This document shows positions 43,494-52,351 of a DNA stretch of 64,000 nt, one piece after another; within the stretch, counting starts at the first letter, position 1, and each line of letters starts with the position of its first letter. The notes under the pieces were generated by a model, which was not told the origin of the DNA, ran no database searches, and saw only the letters and a list, made by a program, of their open reading frames with translations. Both the position numbers and the translations under genes were made by a program. Location of the stretch: positions 62,001 through 126,000 of the forward strand of contig NZ_JABXKK010000090.1 in assembly GCF_017115045.1 (NCBI RefSeq). Direction: 5' to 3'. The stretch is from Nostoc sp. NMS8 (GTDB lineage: Bacteria; Cyanobacteriota; Cyanobacteriia; Cyanobacteriales; Nostocaceae).

Positions 43494-43907
43494 TTAGCTT
43501 GGTTTGACTACAACAGAATTACCCTCAATTTTGGCGGCATAAGTTTTCAGCGCTTCTGTTGCTGGGCCTTTTTGCACTTTACCGTCAACCCCAAATTCCG
43601 AACCATGACAGGGACAAGCGAATTTTTTTACATTAGCCTTCCATACTACAGTGCAACCTGCGTGAGTACAGGTAGGGTTAACAGCAGTCAGATTTGGGGC
43701 TTTAGATGTGCCCACTACCAGCACAGGCCCGGCGGGTGAGTCTTTCGCCAGCAATTGACCTGTTTTATCTAATTCTGCCGATGCACCTACTGTTTGCCAA
43801 TCTTTAGATGCTGGAGTTGTTTGAGTAGAACAAGCTGCGATCGCTACAGGTAGAGAACTTGCAATCAAACCCAAACCTACCCAATTGATAAAATCACGAC
43901 GTTTCAT
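43494..43907 (-). CDS. Exported Rieske [2Fe-2S] protein
   Basis: 137 residues. A Tat-like signal (MKRRDFINWVGLGLIASSLP) leads to a lipobox-like AIAACS, so it is probably a lipoprotein or membrane-tethered. The Rieske cluster ligands are present in CTHAGC and CPCHGSEF. Short Rieske proteins of this kind (beside cytochrome b6f PetC) are found in several copies in cyanobacteria; the electron partner is unknown. It is divergent from nirA, with the NtcA promoter between them. Confidence 0.8.
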   Translation of the reverse strand: MKRRDFINWVGLGLIASSLPVAIAACSTQTTPASKDWQTVGASAELDKTGQLLAKDSPAGPVLVVGTSKAPNLTAVNPTCTHAGCTVVWKANVKKFACPCHGSEFGVDGKVQKGPATEALKTYAAKIEGNSVVVKPS

Positions 43908-44050
43908 AGCTGTTGAAATAATATCTAAGTTTTAGCTAACATCTGTTGCTCAATTTTGGATTTTACATTGATCTATGGCGATCCAAAATTGCTTCAGTCA
44001 TCTCAAATACCGTTGATTAAGGGTTACACATCGTTCATTGGTGACTTTAA

Positions 44051-44063
44051 TGCAAATAATGCA
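44051..44063. promoter_or_regulatory. Putative NtcB-binding element upstream of nirA
   Basis: TGCAAATAATGCA is TGCA-N5-TGCA, the form reported for NtcB activation sites of the Synechococcus nirA operon. It lies 38 bases upstream of the NtcA site. A third TGCA follows at 44073. Assignment is by pattern only. Confidence 0.55.
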
Positions 44064-44101
44064 TAGTATTCATGCACCTTGTGGAAATTTTCCCAGAAAA
44101 C

Positions 44102-44143
44102 GTAACATTTTATACGATTTTAACAAAAGTCTCGCCTTAAGTT
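44102..44143 (+). promoter_or_regulatory. Class II NtcA-dependent promoter of nirA
   Basis: GTAACATTTTATAC (44102-44115) is a perfect GTA-N8-TAC site; 22 bases later stands TAAGTT (44138-44143), the TA-N3-T -10 element. The start site would be near 44150, giving a leader of about 265 nucleotides before the nirA ATG at 44418. Confidence 0.85.
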
Positions 44144-44417
44144 ATGACTATCGAAATTGTTACATGAACATTATCTAAACCTGCTTGACAAATTCCCAAG
44201 ATGTAAATGGCCACAAGTTTTCCTTAACTAACCACGGATTTGCAGTTTCGCGTTGGAATGCTCTTGAGTCAAAATAATCAGCCGTAATTAAATATTAAGT
44301 TTTTATTCCCTAACCCTCGTAGATACATCACCTAATGTAACTACGGATTGATTGGTATTGGGTAATTACGACCACAGTTTCCGATCTTATCAGTAATTTG
44401 CAACGAGATTCAGCCTC

Positions 44418-46019
44418 ATGACAGACACAGCAACTACCACTAGCCTTAATAAGTTCGAGAAATTAAAAGCAGAAAAAGATGGACTCGCCATCAAGAGTGA
44501 GATAGAGAAATTTGCCTCCCTGGGTTGGGAGGCAATGAACGAAACAGATCGTGACCATCGACTGAAATGGGTAGGCGTGTTTTTTCGCCCAGTTACCCCA
44601 GGCAAGTTTATGATGCGGTTGCGGATGCCTAACGGTATTCTTACTAGCAGTCAGATGCGGGTTTTGGCGCAAGTGGTGCAGCGTTATGGTGATGATGGTT
44701 GCGCTGATATTACTACCAGACAGAATATCCAATTACGGGGAATTAGAATTGAAGATTTACCAGATATCTTTAATAGATTTGACGCAGTTGGTTTAACCAG
44801 CATCCAGTCAGGGATGGATAACGTCCGCAATATCACAGGCGATCCGGTGGCGGGGTTGGATGCAGATGAGTTGTACGACACGCGAGAGTTGGTACAACAA
44901 ATTCAAGATATGCTCACCAACAAAGGCGAAGGGAACCCAGAGTTTAGCAACTTACCACGGAAGTTTAATATTGCGATCGCAGGTGGAAGAGACAATTCGG
45001 TTCACGCTGAAATTAACGATTTAGCTTTTGTGCCAGCATTTAAGGAAGCAGGGGAGCAGGGGAGCAGGGGAGCAGGGGAGCAAAATTTCCCCTCTAAAAT
45101 TTTCGGCTTCAATATCCTAGTAGGTGGATTTTTCTCAGCCAAACGTTGTGAGGCGGCGATTCCTCTGAATGCTTGGGTGGCTCCAGAAGATGTAGTAGCC
45201 TTATGTAGAGCGGTTTTGGAAGTATTTCGCGATCATGGGCCACGTGCTAATCGCCAAAAATCGCGCTTGATGTGGCTAATCGATGAATGGGGTTTAGATA
45301 AGTTTCGAGCAGAAGTAGAAAACCGTTTGGGTAAATCATTAATATCCGCAGCACCTAAAGACGAGATCGACTGGGAAAAACGCGACCACATCGGGATATA
45401 TAAACAAAAACAAGCAGGATTAAATTACATAGGACTGCATATTCCTGTCGGTCGGCTAGATGCCGAAGGTATGTTTGAAATCGCTCGTCTAGCAGAAGTT
45501 TACGGCACTGGCGAAATCCGGTTCACAGTTGAGCAAAACATTGTTATTCCCAACATTGCTGACTCGAATTTAGCAACATTTTTAACAGAAACGTTGCTAG
45601 AAAGATTTTCAATTAACCCTAGTTTGCTGGCGCGATCGCTAGTATCTTGCACAGGCGCACAATTTTGCAACTTTGCCCTCATTGAAACCAAAAACCGCGC
45701 TTTGGTAATGATTAAAGCCTTAGAAGAAGAGCTAACCTTCACCAATCCAGTGCGAATTCACTGGACAGGTTGCCCCAACTCGTGCGGACAGCCCCAAGTT
45801 GCAGACATCGGCTTGATGGGAACTAAAACTCGTAAAAATGGCAAAACCTTGGAAGGTGTTGACATATATATGGGTGGCAAAGTTGGCAAAGATGCTCATT
45901 TGGGTACTTGCGTCATCAAAGGCATACCATGCGAAGACTTGCAGCCAATATTGCAAGATTTACTCATCCAAAAGTTTGGGGCAAAACTCAACAAAGAAGC
46001 GTTAGTCGTTAGTAATTGA
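44418..46019 (+). CDS. nirA: Ferredoxin-nitrite reductase
   Basis: 533 residues. Six-electron reduction of nitrite to ammonium using ferredoxin, with siroheme and a [4Fe-4S] cluster. Motifs: GDDGCADITTRQNIQLRGI, RGGRDNS-like AGGRDNSVHAEINDLAF, and the four cluster cysteines in SCTGAQFCNFALIE and GCPNSCGQPQ. An unusual insert of about 18 residues (EAGEQGSRGAGEQNFPSK) after FVPAF is encoded by a G-rich repeat (45046-45083) and is absent from relatives as I remember them. Frame is intact. First gene of the nitrate cluster and under NtcA control. Confidence 0.95.
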   Translation: MTDTATTTSLNKFEKLKAEKDGLAIKSEIEKFASLGWEAMNETDRDHRLKWVGVFFRPVTPGKFMMRLRMPNGILTSSQMRVLAQVVQRYGDDGCADITTRQNIQLRGIRIEDLPDIFNRFDAVGLTSIQSGMDNVRNITGDPVAGLDADELYDTRELVQQIQDMLTNKGEGNPEFSNLPRKFNIAIAGGRDNSVHAEINDLAFVPAFKEAGEQGSRGAGEQNFPSKIFGFNILVGGFFSAKRCEAAIPLNAWVAPEDVVALCRAVLEVFRDHGPRANRQKSRLMWLIDEWGLDKFRAEVENRLGKSLISAAPKDEIDWEKRDHIGIYKQKQAGLNYIGLHIPVGRLDAEGMFEIARLAEVYGTGEIRFTVEQNIVIPNIADSNLATFLTETLLERFSINPSLLARSLVSCTGAQFCNFALIETKNRALVMIKALEEELTFTNPVRIHWTGCPNSCGQPQVADIGLMGTKTRKNGKTLEGVDIYMGGKVGKDAHLGTCVIKGIPCEDLQPILQDLLIQKFGAKLNKEALVVSN

Positions 46020-46078
46020 TTGGTCATTGGTCATTGGTCATTTGTCATTTGTCATTGGTTAAAACTCAGATTTTAACC

Positions 46079-46392
46079 TTAAAGGTGCAACTTCCGAGTT
46101 AAAAGGTGCAACTTCCGAGTTAAAAGGTGCAACTTCCGAGTTAAAAGGCTCAACCTCCGAGTTAAAAGGTGCAACGTCCGAGTTAAAAGGTGCAACGTCC
46201 GAGTTCAAAGGCTCAACCTCCGAGTTAAAAGGTGCAACGTCCGAGTTCAAAGGCTCAACCTCCGAGTTAAAAGGTGCAACGTCCGAGTTAAAAGGCTCAA
46301 CTTCCGAGTTAAAAGGTGCAACCTCCGAGTTAAAAGGTGCAACCTCCGAGTTAAAAGGTGCAACCTCCGAGCAAAAAGGCTCATCTTCTCTG
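46079..46392. repeat. 21-bp tandem repeat array, about 14-15 copies, between nirA and nrtP
   Basis: Unit TTAAAAGGTGCAACTTCCGA plus G, with GGCTC for GGTGC and CC/CG for TT variants; the first copy is one base short and the last (from 46372) is degenerate. The array fills the nirA-nrtP gap and ends 27 bases before nrtP. It has the same unit length as the array at 28408. Confidence 0.9.
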
Positions 46393-46418
46393 TATTTTAT
46401 TCAATTAGAAAGATTAGA

Positions 46419-47921
46419 ATGCTTAAAAACTTATTTTCATTCAGCGATCGCTACCGGATCTTACATCAGACTTGGTTTGCTTTCTTTCTCACCTTCGTTT
46501 GTTGGTTTAACTTTGCCCCCTTCGCTACAACCATTGGCAGAGAACTACATCTAGCGCCAGAGCAAATTAAAACTTTAGGCATCTGTAACCTCGCCCTCAC
46601 AATTCCCGCACGGCTAATTATTGGGATGCTTCTGGATCGTTTTGGCCCCAGAATCACCTACTCAATCTTGCTGATGTTTACGGTTATTCCTTGTTTGGCG
46701 ACGGCGCTAGCGCAAGATTTTAATCAACTAGTCATCAGTCGTTTGCTGATGGGAATTGTCGGATCTGGGTTTGTGGTTGGTATCCGCATGGTGTCCGAAT
46801 GGTTCCAGCCGAAGGAGATGGGAATTGCCCAAGGTATTTATGGCGGTTGGGGCAACTTTGGAGCTTTTGGCGCAGAGTTTGTGTTGCCGATACTGGCAGT
46901 TTCTACGAGCTTTTTCGCTGGTGGTGCTTCTAACTGGCGGTTTGCGATCGCACTTACAGGGATTATTGCAGCCATCTACGGGGTAATTTATTACAATAGC
47001 GTCCAAGATACGCCCACTGGTAAAGTCTACAAAAAACCTAAGAAAAATGGTTCTCTAGAAGTAACCAGTGTTAAAAGCTTTTGGGCGATGATTGTCTCGA
47101 ATTTTGGTTTGATTTTCGCCTTGGGTTTATTGGCTTGGCGTTTAGAACAAAAGAATATTCGCTTCCTAACTGTGAGCCAAATGTATCTGACTTGGTTCCT
47201 ATTAGCAGGATTATTTGCTTACCAAAGTTACAAAGCTTGGCAAGTAAACCGAGAACTACTAATTGGCAAGAAAACTTACGCTCCATCCGAACGTTTCCAA
47301 TTTGGTCAAGTAGCCTTACTCGAATTTACTTATATAACTAGTTTTGGTAGCGAACTGGCAGCCGTTTCCATGCTGCCAGCATTTTTTGAAAAAACCTTTG
47401 CTTTAGAGCATGTTATCGCTGGAATGATTGCTGCTACTTATCCCTTCTTAAACTTGATTTCTCGTCCTAGCGGTGGCTTAATTTCTGATAAATTTAACTC
47501 CCGTAAGTGGACAATGACAATTATCAGCGCTGGCATTGGCGTTAGTTATTTGATGGCACATTTTATTAGTAGTAGCTGGCCAATTCCAGTAGCGATCGCA
47601 GTTACAATGTTAGCCGCTTACTTTGCCCAAGCTGGCTGCGGTGCAACCTACAGCATCGTCCCGCTAATTAAAAAAGAAGCCACTGGACAAATAGCCGGTA
47701 ACGTGGGAGCTTACGGTAATTTTGGCGGCGTAGTTTACCTGACAATTTTCAGCTTAACCGACGCTCCAACACTATTTTCCACAATGGGTTTAGCCGCTTT
47801 AGTCTGCGCCTTTATGTGTGCCTTCTTCCTCAAAGAACCAAAAGGTTCCTTTGCCGCTACATTTGAGGGTGAATTACCAGAAACCGTAAGTAAAAACTCT
47901 GTCTTCTTAACTGAAGAATAG
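46419..47921 (+). CDS. nrtP: Nitrate/nitrite MFS transporter
   Basis: 500 residues, 12 hydrophobic segments, NarK/NrtP family of the major facilitator superfamily. Signatures: FFLTFVCWFNFAPFATTIGR in TM1, ARLIIGMLLDRFGPR in the 2-3 loop, the nitrate motif GGWGNFGAFGAEFVLP in TM5 and GNVGAYGNFGGVVYL in TM11. Imports nitrate and nitrite across the cytoplasmic membrane. Some cyanobacteria have this permease in place of the NrtABCD ABC transporter. Co-directional with nirA and narB and probably co-transcribed, with the repeat array in the message. Confidence 0.93.
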   Translation: MLKNLFSFSDRYRILHQTWFAFFLTFVCWFNFAPFATTIGRELHLAPEQIKTLGICNLALTIPARLIIGMLLDRFGPRITYSILLMFTVIPCLATALAQDFNQLVISRLLMGIVGSGFVVGIRMVSEWFQPKEMGIAQGIYGGWGNFGAFGAEFVLPILAVSTSFFAGGASNWRFAIALTGIIAAIYGVIYYNSVQDTPTGKVYKKPKKNGSLEVTSVKSFWAMIVSNFGLIFALGLLAWRLEQKNIRFLTVSQMYLTWFLLAGLFAYQSYKAWQVNRELLIGKKTYAPSERFQFGQVALLEFTYITSFGSELAAVSMLPAFFEKTFALEHVIAGMIAATYPFLNLISRPSGGLISDKFNSRKWTMTIISAGIGVSYLMAHFISSSWPIPVAIAVTMLAAYFAQAGCGATYSIVPLIKKEATGQIAGNVGAYGNFGGVVYLTIFSLTDAPTLFSTMGLAALVCAFMCAFFLKEPKGSFAATFEGELPETVSKNSVFLTEE

Positions 47922-48022
47922 ACCTGTCTTAAAAATAGAGAGTATGCAATAAGGGAAATAAATTCTCATAGTTCGTAGTAAGAACTTTAGTCGAATGGCA
48001 CCAAGAAAAGATACATGACTGG

Positions 48023-48254
48023 TTCCCAGTCTCTAGGCTGGAAACGCATTCTGAGTAGCTTCAATGCGGTTCGGTTAAGATCCCCCCGCCTACGGCGACC
48101 CCCTTAAAAAGGGGGCAAATAGGAGGAAAAGCCCCCTTTTTTAAGGGGGTTGGAGGTTCTCCGAGAGCCAAATATACTAACCGAACCGTATTGCCAGTAG
48201 CTTGACAAGAGGCAGAGCTTCTTTTAAATATATTCCCAGCCTAGAGGCTGGGAA
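48023..48254. mobile_element. Nested palindromic element (MITE-like) between nrtP and narB
   Basis: Inverted ends CAATGCGGTTCGGTTA (48062-48077) and TAACCGAACCGTATTG (48178-48193) match at 15 of 16 positions and enclose two G/C-run hairpins (48099-48115 and 48132-48149). Outside are a perfect 22-bp palindrome (48233-48254) and its imperfect copy (48023-48044). No coding capacity. It resembles small IS630/mariner-derived MITEs; a TA duplication cannot be resolved. Confidence 0.6.
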
Positions 48255-48386
48255 CAAGACGACAAAACCCTTTGGGCTTTTCTTAGTGCCATTCGTTTCA
48301 AAGAGTTTTTGCATAACACACAAATTTCTCAACCTGGCGCTACATCTGAGGTTGCACAATCAAAATAACAAAATGGTACAACTGCC

Positions 48387-50612
48387 ATGAGTGAATTTAC
48401 CAAAACCCTTTGTCCCTACTGTGGTGTTGGCTGCGGTTTAGAAGTTTCACCCCCAGCCCAACTTGGCAAAGCCACTAATCGAGATAATCAAGGAAATCCA
48501 ACTTGGCGAGTACGGGGCGATAAAGCCCATCCATCTAGTCAGGGAATGGTTTGCGTCAAAGGCGCAACGATCGCAGAATCTTTAGATAAAAATAGATTAC
48601 ATTACCCAATGGTGCGAGACTCCTTAGATCAAGAGTTTCGCCGTGTTAGTTGGGATGAAGCTTTTGATTTCATCACCAAACGTATTCAAACTATCCGCTT
48701 CACCCAAGGGCCAGAAGCCTTATGTATGTATGGTTCCGGTCAGTTTCAAACTGAGGATTATTACATAGCCCAGAAACTCATGAAAGGCTGTCTGGGTACT
48801 AATAATTTTGATGCCAATTCTCGTTTATGTATGTCTAGTGCTGTGGCTGGCTACATTCAAAGCTTTGGCTCAGATGGGCCGCCATGCTGTTACGAAGACT
48901 TGGAGTTAACCGATTGTGCATTTTTAATTGGTACTAACACAGCCGAATGTCACCCCATCGTTTTTAACCGTCTAGAGAAATATCACAAAAAGAACCGCAA
49001 AGTCAAAATGATTGTGGTTGATCCCCGTCGCACACCAACCGCAGAAGCCGCTGATTTGCATTTAGCCATTCGTCCCGGTACAGATATCGACTTGTTAAAC
49101 GGCATCGCACATTTATTAATGCGCTGGAACTACATTGATACCATGTTCATGGACGACTGCACCATCAACTTTCCGGCTTATGCGGAAGTGATTCGCCACT
49201 ATCCGCCAGAAGTTGTGGCTCGTCAATGTGGAATCAGCATTGAAGATTTAGAAACAGCCGCGCGCTACTGGGGTAAATCTGAGCGGGTACTATCTTTGTG
49301 GTCAATGGGTGTGAATCAATCCTCAGAAGGGACGGCTAAGGTCAGAACTATTATTAACCTGCACCTGATGACTGGACAAGTTGGCAAACCTGGAGCTGGC
49401 CCTTTCTCCCTCACTGGTCAGCCGAACGCAATGGGAGGAAGGGAAGCCGGAGGTTTGGCGCATTTATTACCAGGTTATCGGACGGTGAAAAATCCTCAGC
49501 ACCGTGCAGAAGTTGAGGAGTTTTGGGGACTTAAGCCAGGACAGATTTCGCCCAATCCCGGTTTGACTGCTTGGGATATGATTACTGGGTTAGAAAATGG
49601 CGCTGTAGAGTTACTATGGATCGCGGCTACTAATCCTGCTGTGAGTATGCCAGATTTAGAGCGGACTAAAAAGGCATTATTGCGATCGCCTTTCACTATT
49701 TACCAAGACGCATATTATCCCACAGAAACCTCTGCTTACGCTCATGTTTTGCTACCAGCAGCCCAGTGGGGTGAAAAAACTGGTGTGATGACAAATTCCG
49801 AACGGGTAGTAACTCTGTGTTCAGGATTCCGCCAACCGCCAAGAGAAGCTAAAGCCGATTGGGAAATTTTTGCCGAAGTTGGACGTAGATTAGGTTTTGA
49901 GAAAGAATTTGCCTTTACTAACTCTGCGGAAGTTTACGCTGAGTTTGTCAAACTAACTAAAAATCGCCCCTGCGATATGACAGGTATCAGTCACACGCAA
50001 TTACAAGCAGAAGGCCCGACGCAATGGCCCCATCCAGAAGAGAGCAGGGGGAGCAGAGGAGCAGGGGAAGCAGGGGGAGAAGCATCTGCAAATTTATCTG
50101 GGAAACGCCTTTACACCAATCTCCGCTTCCACACCCCTGATGGACGCGCTCGATTTGGGGCATATTACTCCAAGGGATTGGCAGAACCACCAGACCCAGA
50201 TTATCCCTTTGTACTAACTAATGGACGACTTTACGGACACTGGCATACGCAGACACGCACTGGTCGAATTGAAAAAATTTGCAAAATGCATCCCGAACCG
50301 TTTATTGAAATTCATCCCCGTGATGCTGCTAAGTTAGGTATTGTAGATAATCAGTGTGTGGAAGTGCGATCGCGTCGAGGTAAAGCGAAGTTTCCTGCTA
50401 AAGTTACAAAAGCGATCGCACCTGGTACAGTTTTTGTCCCCATGCACTGGGGTTCGCTGTGGGCAGATAATGCCGAAGCCAATGCCCTCACCCATCCAGA
50501 AGCGTGCCCCGATTCACTCCAACCAGAATTAAAAGCCTGTGCAGTGCAATTGATACCAATTTCTGTAGAAGTTCCAATCAAAAATCATCAACTCCAGTCT
50601 TCGCAATGGTAA
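48387..50612 (+). CDS. narB: Ferredoxin-dependent assimilatory nitrate reductase
   Basis: 741 residues. Reduces nitrate to nitrite with a bis-MGD molybdenum centre and one [4Fe-4S] cluster. The cluster ligands start the protein (CPYCGVGCG, Cys 9/12/16), with the fourth in GMVCVKG. Molybdopterin segments: DANSRLCMSSAVAGY with the Mo-ligating Cys, IGTNTAECHPIVFNR, LTGQPNAMGGREAGG, and the C-terminal dinucleotide-binding domain (VLTNGRLYGHWHTQTRTGRI). A G-rich repeat at 50038-50085 adds an in-frame insert (SRGSRGAGEAGGEA) before the C-terminal domain. Third gene of the nitrate cluster. Confidence 0.95.
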   Translation: MSEFTKTLCPYCGVGCGLEVSPPAQLGKATNRDNQGNPTWRVRGDKAHPSSQGMVCVKGATIAESLDKNRLHYPMVRDSLDQEFRRVSWDEAFDFITKRIQTIRFTQGPEALCMYGSGQFQTEDYYIAQKLMKGCLGTNNFDANSRLCMSSAVAGYIQSFGSDGPPCCYEDLELTDCAFLIGTNTAECHPIVFNRLEKYHKKNRKVKMIVVDPRRTPTAEAADLHLAIRPGTDIDLLNGIAHLLMRWNYIDTMFMDDCTINFPAYAEVIRHYPPEVVARQCGISIEDLETAARYWGKSERVLSLWSMGVNQSSEGTAKVRTIINLHLMTGQVGKPGAGPFSLTGQPNAMGGREAGGLAHLLPGYRTVKNPQHRAEVEEFWGLKPGQISPNPGLTAWDMITGLENGAVELLWIAATNPAVSMPDLERTKKALLRSPFTIYQDAYYPTETSAYAHVLLPAAQWGEKTGVMTNSERVVTLCSGFRQPPREAKADWEIFAEVGRRLGFEKEFAFTNSAEVYAEFVKLTKNRPCDMTGISHTQLQAEGPTQWPHPEESRGSRGAGEAGGEASANLSGKRLYTNLRFHTPDGRARFGAYYSKGLAEPPDPDYPFVLTNGRLYGHWHTQTRTGRIEKICKMHPEPFIEIHPRDAAKLGIVDNQCVEVRSRRGKAKFPAKVTKAIAPGTVFVPMHWGSLWADNAEANALTHPEACPDSLQPELKACAVQLIPISVEVPIKNHQLQSSQW

Positions 50613-50897
50613 GCTGCAAAGTGTCGCTCAAAACTGGTATTTTATAACCAGCAATAGGTAATTTCGTCAATAATCAATAGTCAATAGTTATTATCATTTT
50701 TTATGACTCTCTAATTTTGACTGTTACCAATTACTATATCTAAAGAAGTACAATCTCTATAAACTAGAAGTTTTACTTTTAGATATGGATGAAGAATAAA
50801 AAAATAGATAGAAAGCTTACAAAGTATTAGTAAGTAATTTTTAATCCTCTAGATTTATCTATGGGATTTTATTTTGTCTTAGAATTGGGTGCAGCAG

Positions 50898-51356
50898 ATG
50901 AAAAAGTTAATGAGGCGAATTATAGGAGCTACCAAAGATGAGAGCTTTATGCACATCATCGAAAATATAGAAGTTCTAGTTTCTAAAACTCTATCTGTTT
51001 TCATGGTAATTGTAATTTTGGTAGCGATTACAGATTTAGGAATATTTATTTTTAAAGAATTATTTACAATACCTTATGGGAAGTTTAATACAACCCTGTA
51101 TAAGGTTTTTGGTTTATTTTTAAATATTTTAATTGCCTTAGAAATCTTAGAAAATATTACAGCCTATCTCCGAAAACACGTTTTTCAAGTTGAATTAGTT
51201 ATTGTTACTTCCTTAATTGCTGTTGCCAGAAAAATTATTATTCTTGACTTAGAAAAGATTGGAGGTCTTGATATAATTGGTCTAGGTGTAGCTATTTTGG
51301 CCTTATCGATTAGTTATTTAATAATTCGTCTCAGTAATTCCAAAGATGCAGGTTGA
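50898..51356 (+). CDS. PsiE-like membrane protein
   Basis: 152 residues from ATG 50898 (an in-frame GTG three codons earlier is possible). Four hydrophobic segments: about 29-55, 73-92, 102-120 and 125-145. The layout and the ENITAYLRKHVFQVELVIVT and VARKIIIL lines fit the phosphate-starvation-inducible PsiE family. Its function is unknown. It lies between narB and the nitrate-reductase-associated gene in the same direction, which suggests co-expression but not a shared role. Confidence 0.7.
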   Translation: MKKLMRRIIGATKDESFMHIIENIEVLVSKTLSVFMVIVILVAITDLGIFIFKELFTIPYGKFNTTLYKVFGLFLNILIALEILENITAYLRKHVFQVELVIVTSLIAVARKIIILDLEKIGGLDIIGLGVAILALSISYLIIRLSNSKDAG

Positions 51357-51405
51357 AATAGTTCGTAATTTGTAATTTGTAATTTTGAATTTGGAGCGAA
51401 ACGAC

Positions 51406-51858
51406 GTGACAGACTTCTTTCAATTTGAAGCAGATTTTGTTGATTCCCTGCGTTGCATTCCTATGCAGGTACGCTGTAAATTAGATACCTGTGGCATCAA
51501 GTTAAAATTGCCCGACTGGAACCAAATGACTACAGATGAGCGTCAAGCTTTAGTTGAATTACCTTGCACCACAGAAACGGAAATTCAGTCTTACCATGAT
51601 CATATCCAGCAGTTAATTATAGAACGTACTAATATACCAGCAAAAAAATTGCCCATCGAGCCTCATCCCGCATGGTTAGACTCTGGCATAGTACCAATTA
51701 GCCTTCAGGAAAAAGCTCAAGAAATAGGTGTAACCCTGACACAACAAAATTGGGCAGCTTTAACGCCATTACAGCGTTTTGCCTTGATTAAACTCAGCCA
51801 GCCAGGACATGAAAACAAGAACTTTAAGAGAGCGATCGCAGAATTCGATCTGCTTTAA
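51406..51858 (+). CDS. Nitrate reductase associated protein
   Basis: 150 residues from GTG 51406, chosen because GGAG stands 9 bases upstream; a TTG seven codons earlier lacks a site. Begins VTDFFQFEADFVDSLRCIPM and contains LDTCGIKLKLPDWNQMTTDE and PLQRFALIKLSQPGHENKNF, typical of the cyanobacterial nitrate-reductase-associated family (Nitr_red_assoc). Found beside narB in many cyanobacteria; probably helps nitrate reductase maturation or regulation, mechanism unknown. Confidence 0.82.
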   Translation: MTDFFQFEADFVDSLRCIPMQVRCKLDTCGIKLKLPDWNQMTTDERQALVELPCTTETEIQSYHDHIQQLIIERTNIPAKKLPIEPHPAWLDSGIVPISLQEKAQEIGVTLTQQNWAALTPLQRFALIKLSQPGHENKNFKRAIAEFDLL

Positions 51859-52351
51859 TTAGTCAATAGTCGGTGAACTACTGTGCCGTAAGACGGACGG
51901 AGCTTCCCAATTCATCGGGAATAGCCCAATCTTCAAGGCTGTTTCTTTCCCCATTCCCCATTCCAAACAAGATTAGTCAATTATCAGTAGCAAAAACAAC
52001 CGACAACAGGCGGCGGAAAATTATATATTTCTGCAATGGCACTGAATGCAGTAAAAACCACTATTTTTTGATAAACTGCCGTAGATTTAATTTGCAGATA
52101 GGATGTCAAAAGTACAGTACTGATACAATCTGATTTATCCGCCTAATAAATCAGCTTTATGACAAACTCTCAGTAGATGGAATACTTATTTACATTAGGT
52201 AAAACAATTTGAATTTTTGCATCAAGAATTTTAAATTTCTTAACAGTAAGTGAAGCTATAGTGGATTTAGCAATGCTGCTGTTAATGTGGCCAAGGTTAG
52301 TCCTGCCGCCAAATTAGGTGAAGAATTAGTTTAGAAACGCACTTCTTATCG
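51859..52351. other. Spacer without recognised gene
   Basis: About 490 bases, AT-rich. A frame at 51873-52133 has no ribosome-binding site or family likeness. The palindrome GTACAGTAC occurs near 52110. The promoter of the FHA-PrsW gene should lie at the right end. Confidence 0.45.

Noticed and set aside
44355..44369. Second NtcA site close to the nirA start
   Set aside because: GTATTGGGTAATTAC has nine, not eight, bases between GTA and TAC, and the perfect site at 44102 has the right -10 spacing.
46079..46392. CRISPR array
   Set aside because: Contiguous near-identical units with no unique spacers.
51873..52133. 86-codon plus-strand frame after the nitrate-reductase-associated gene
   Set aside because: No ribosome-binding site, no family pattern, and composition like non-coding spacer.
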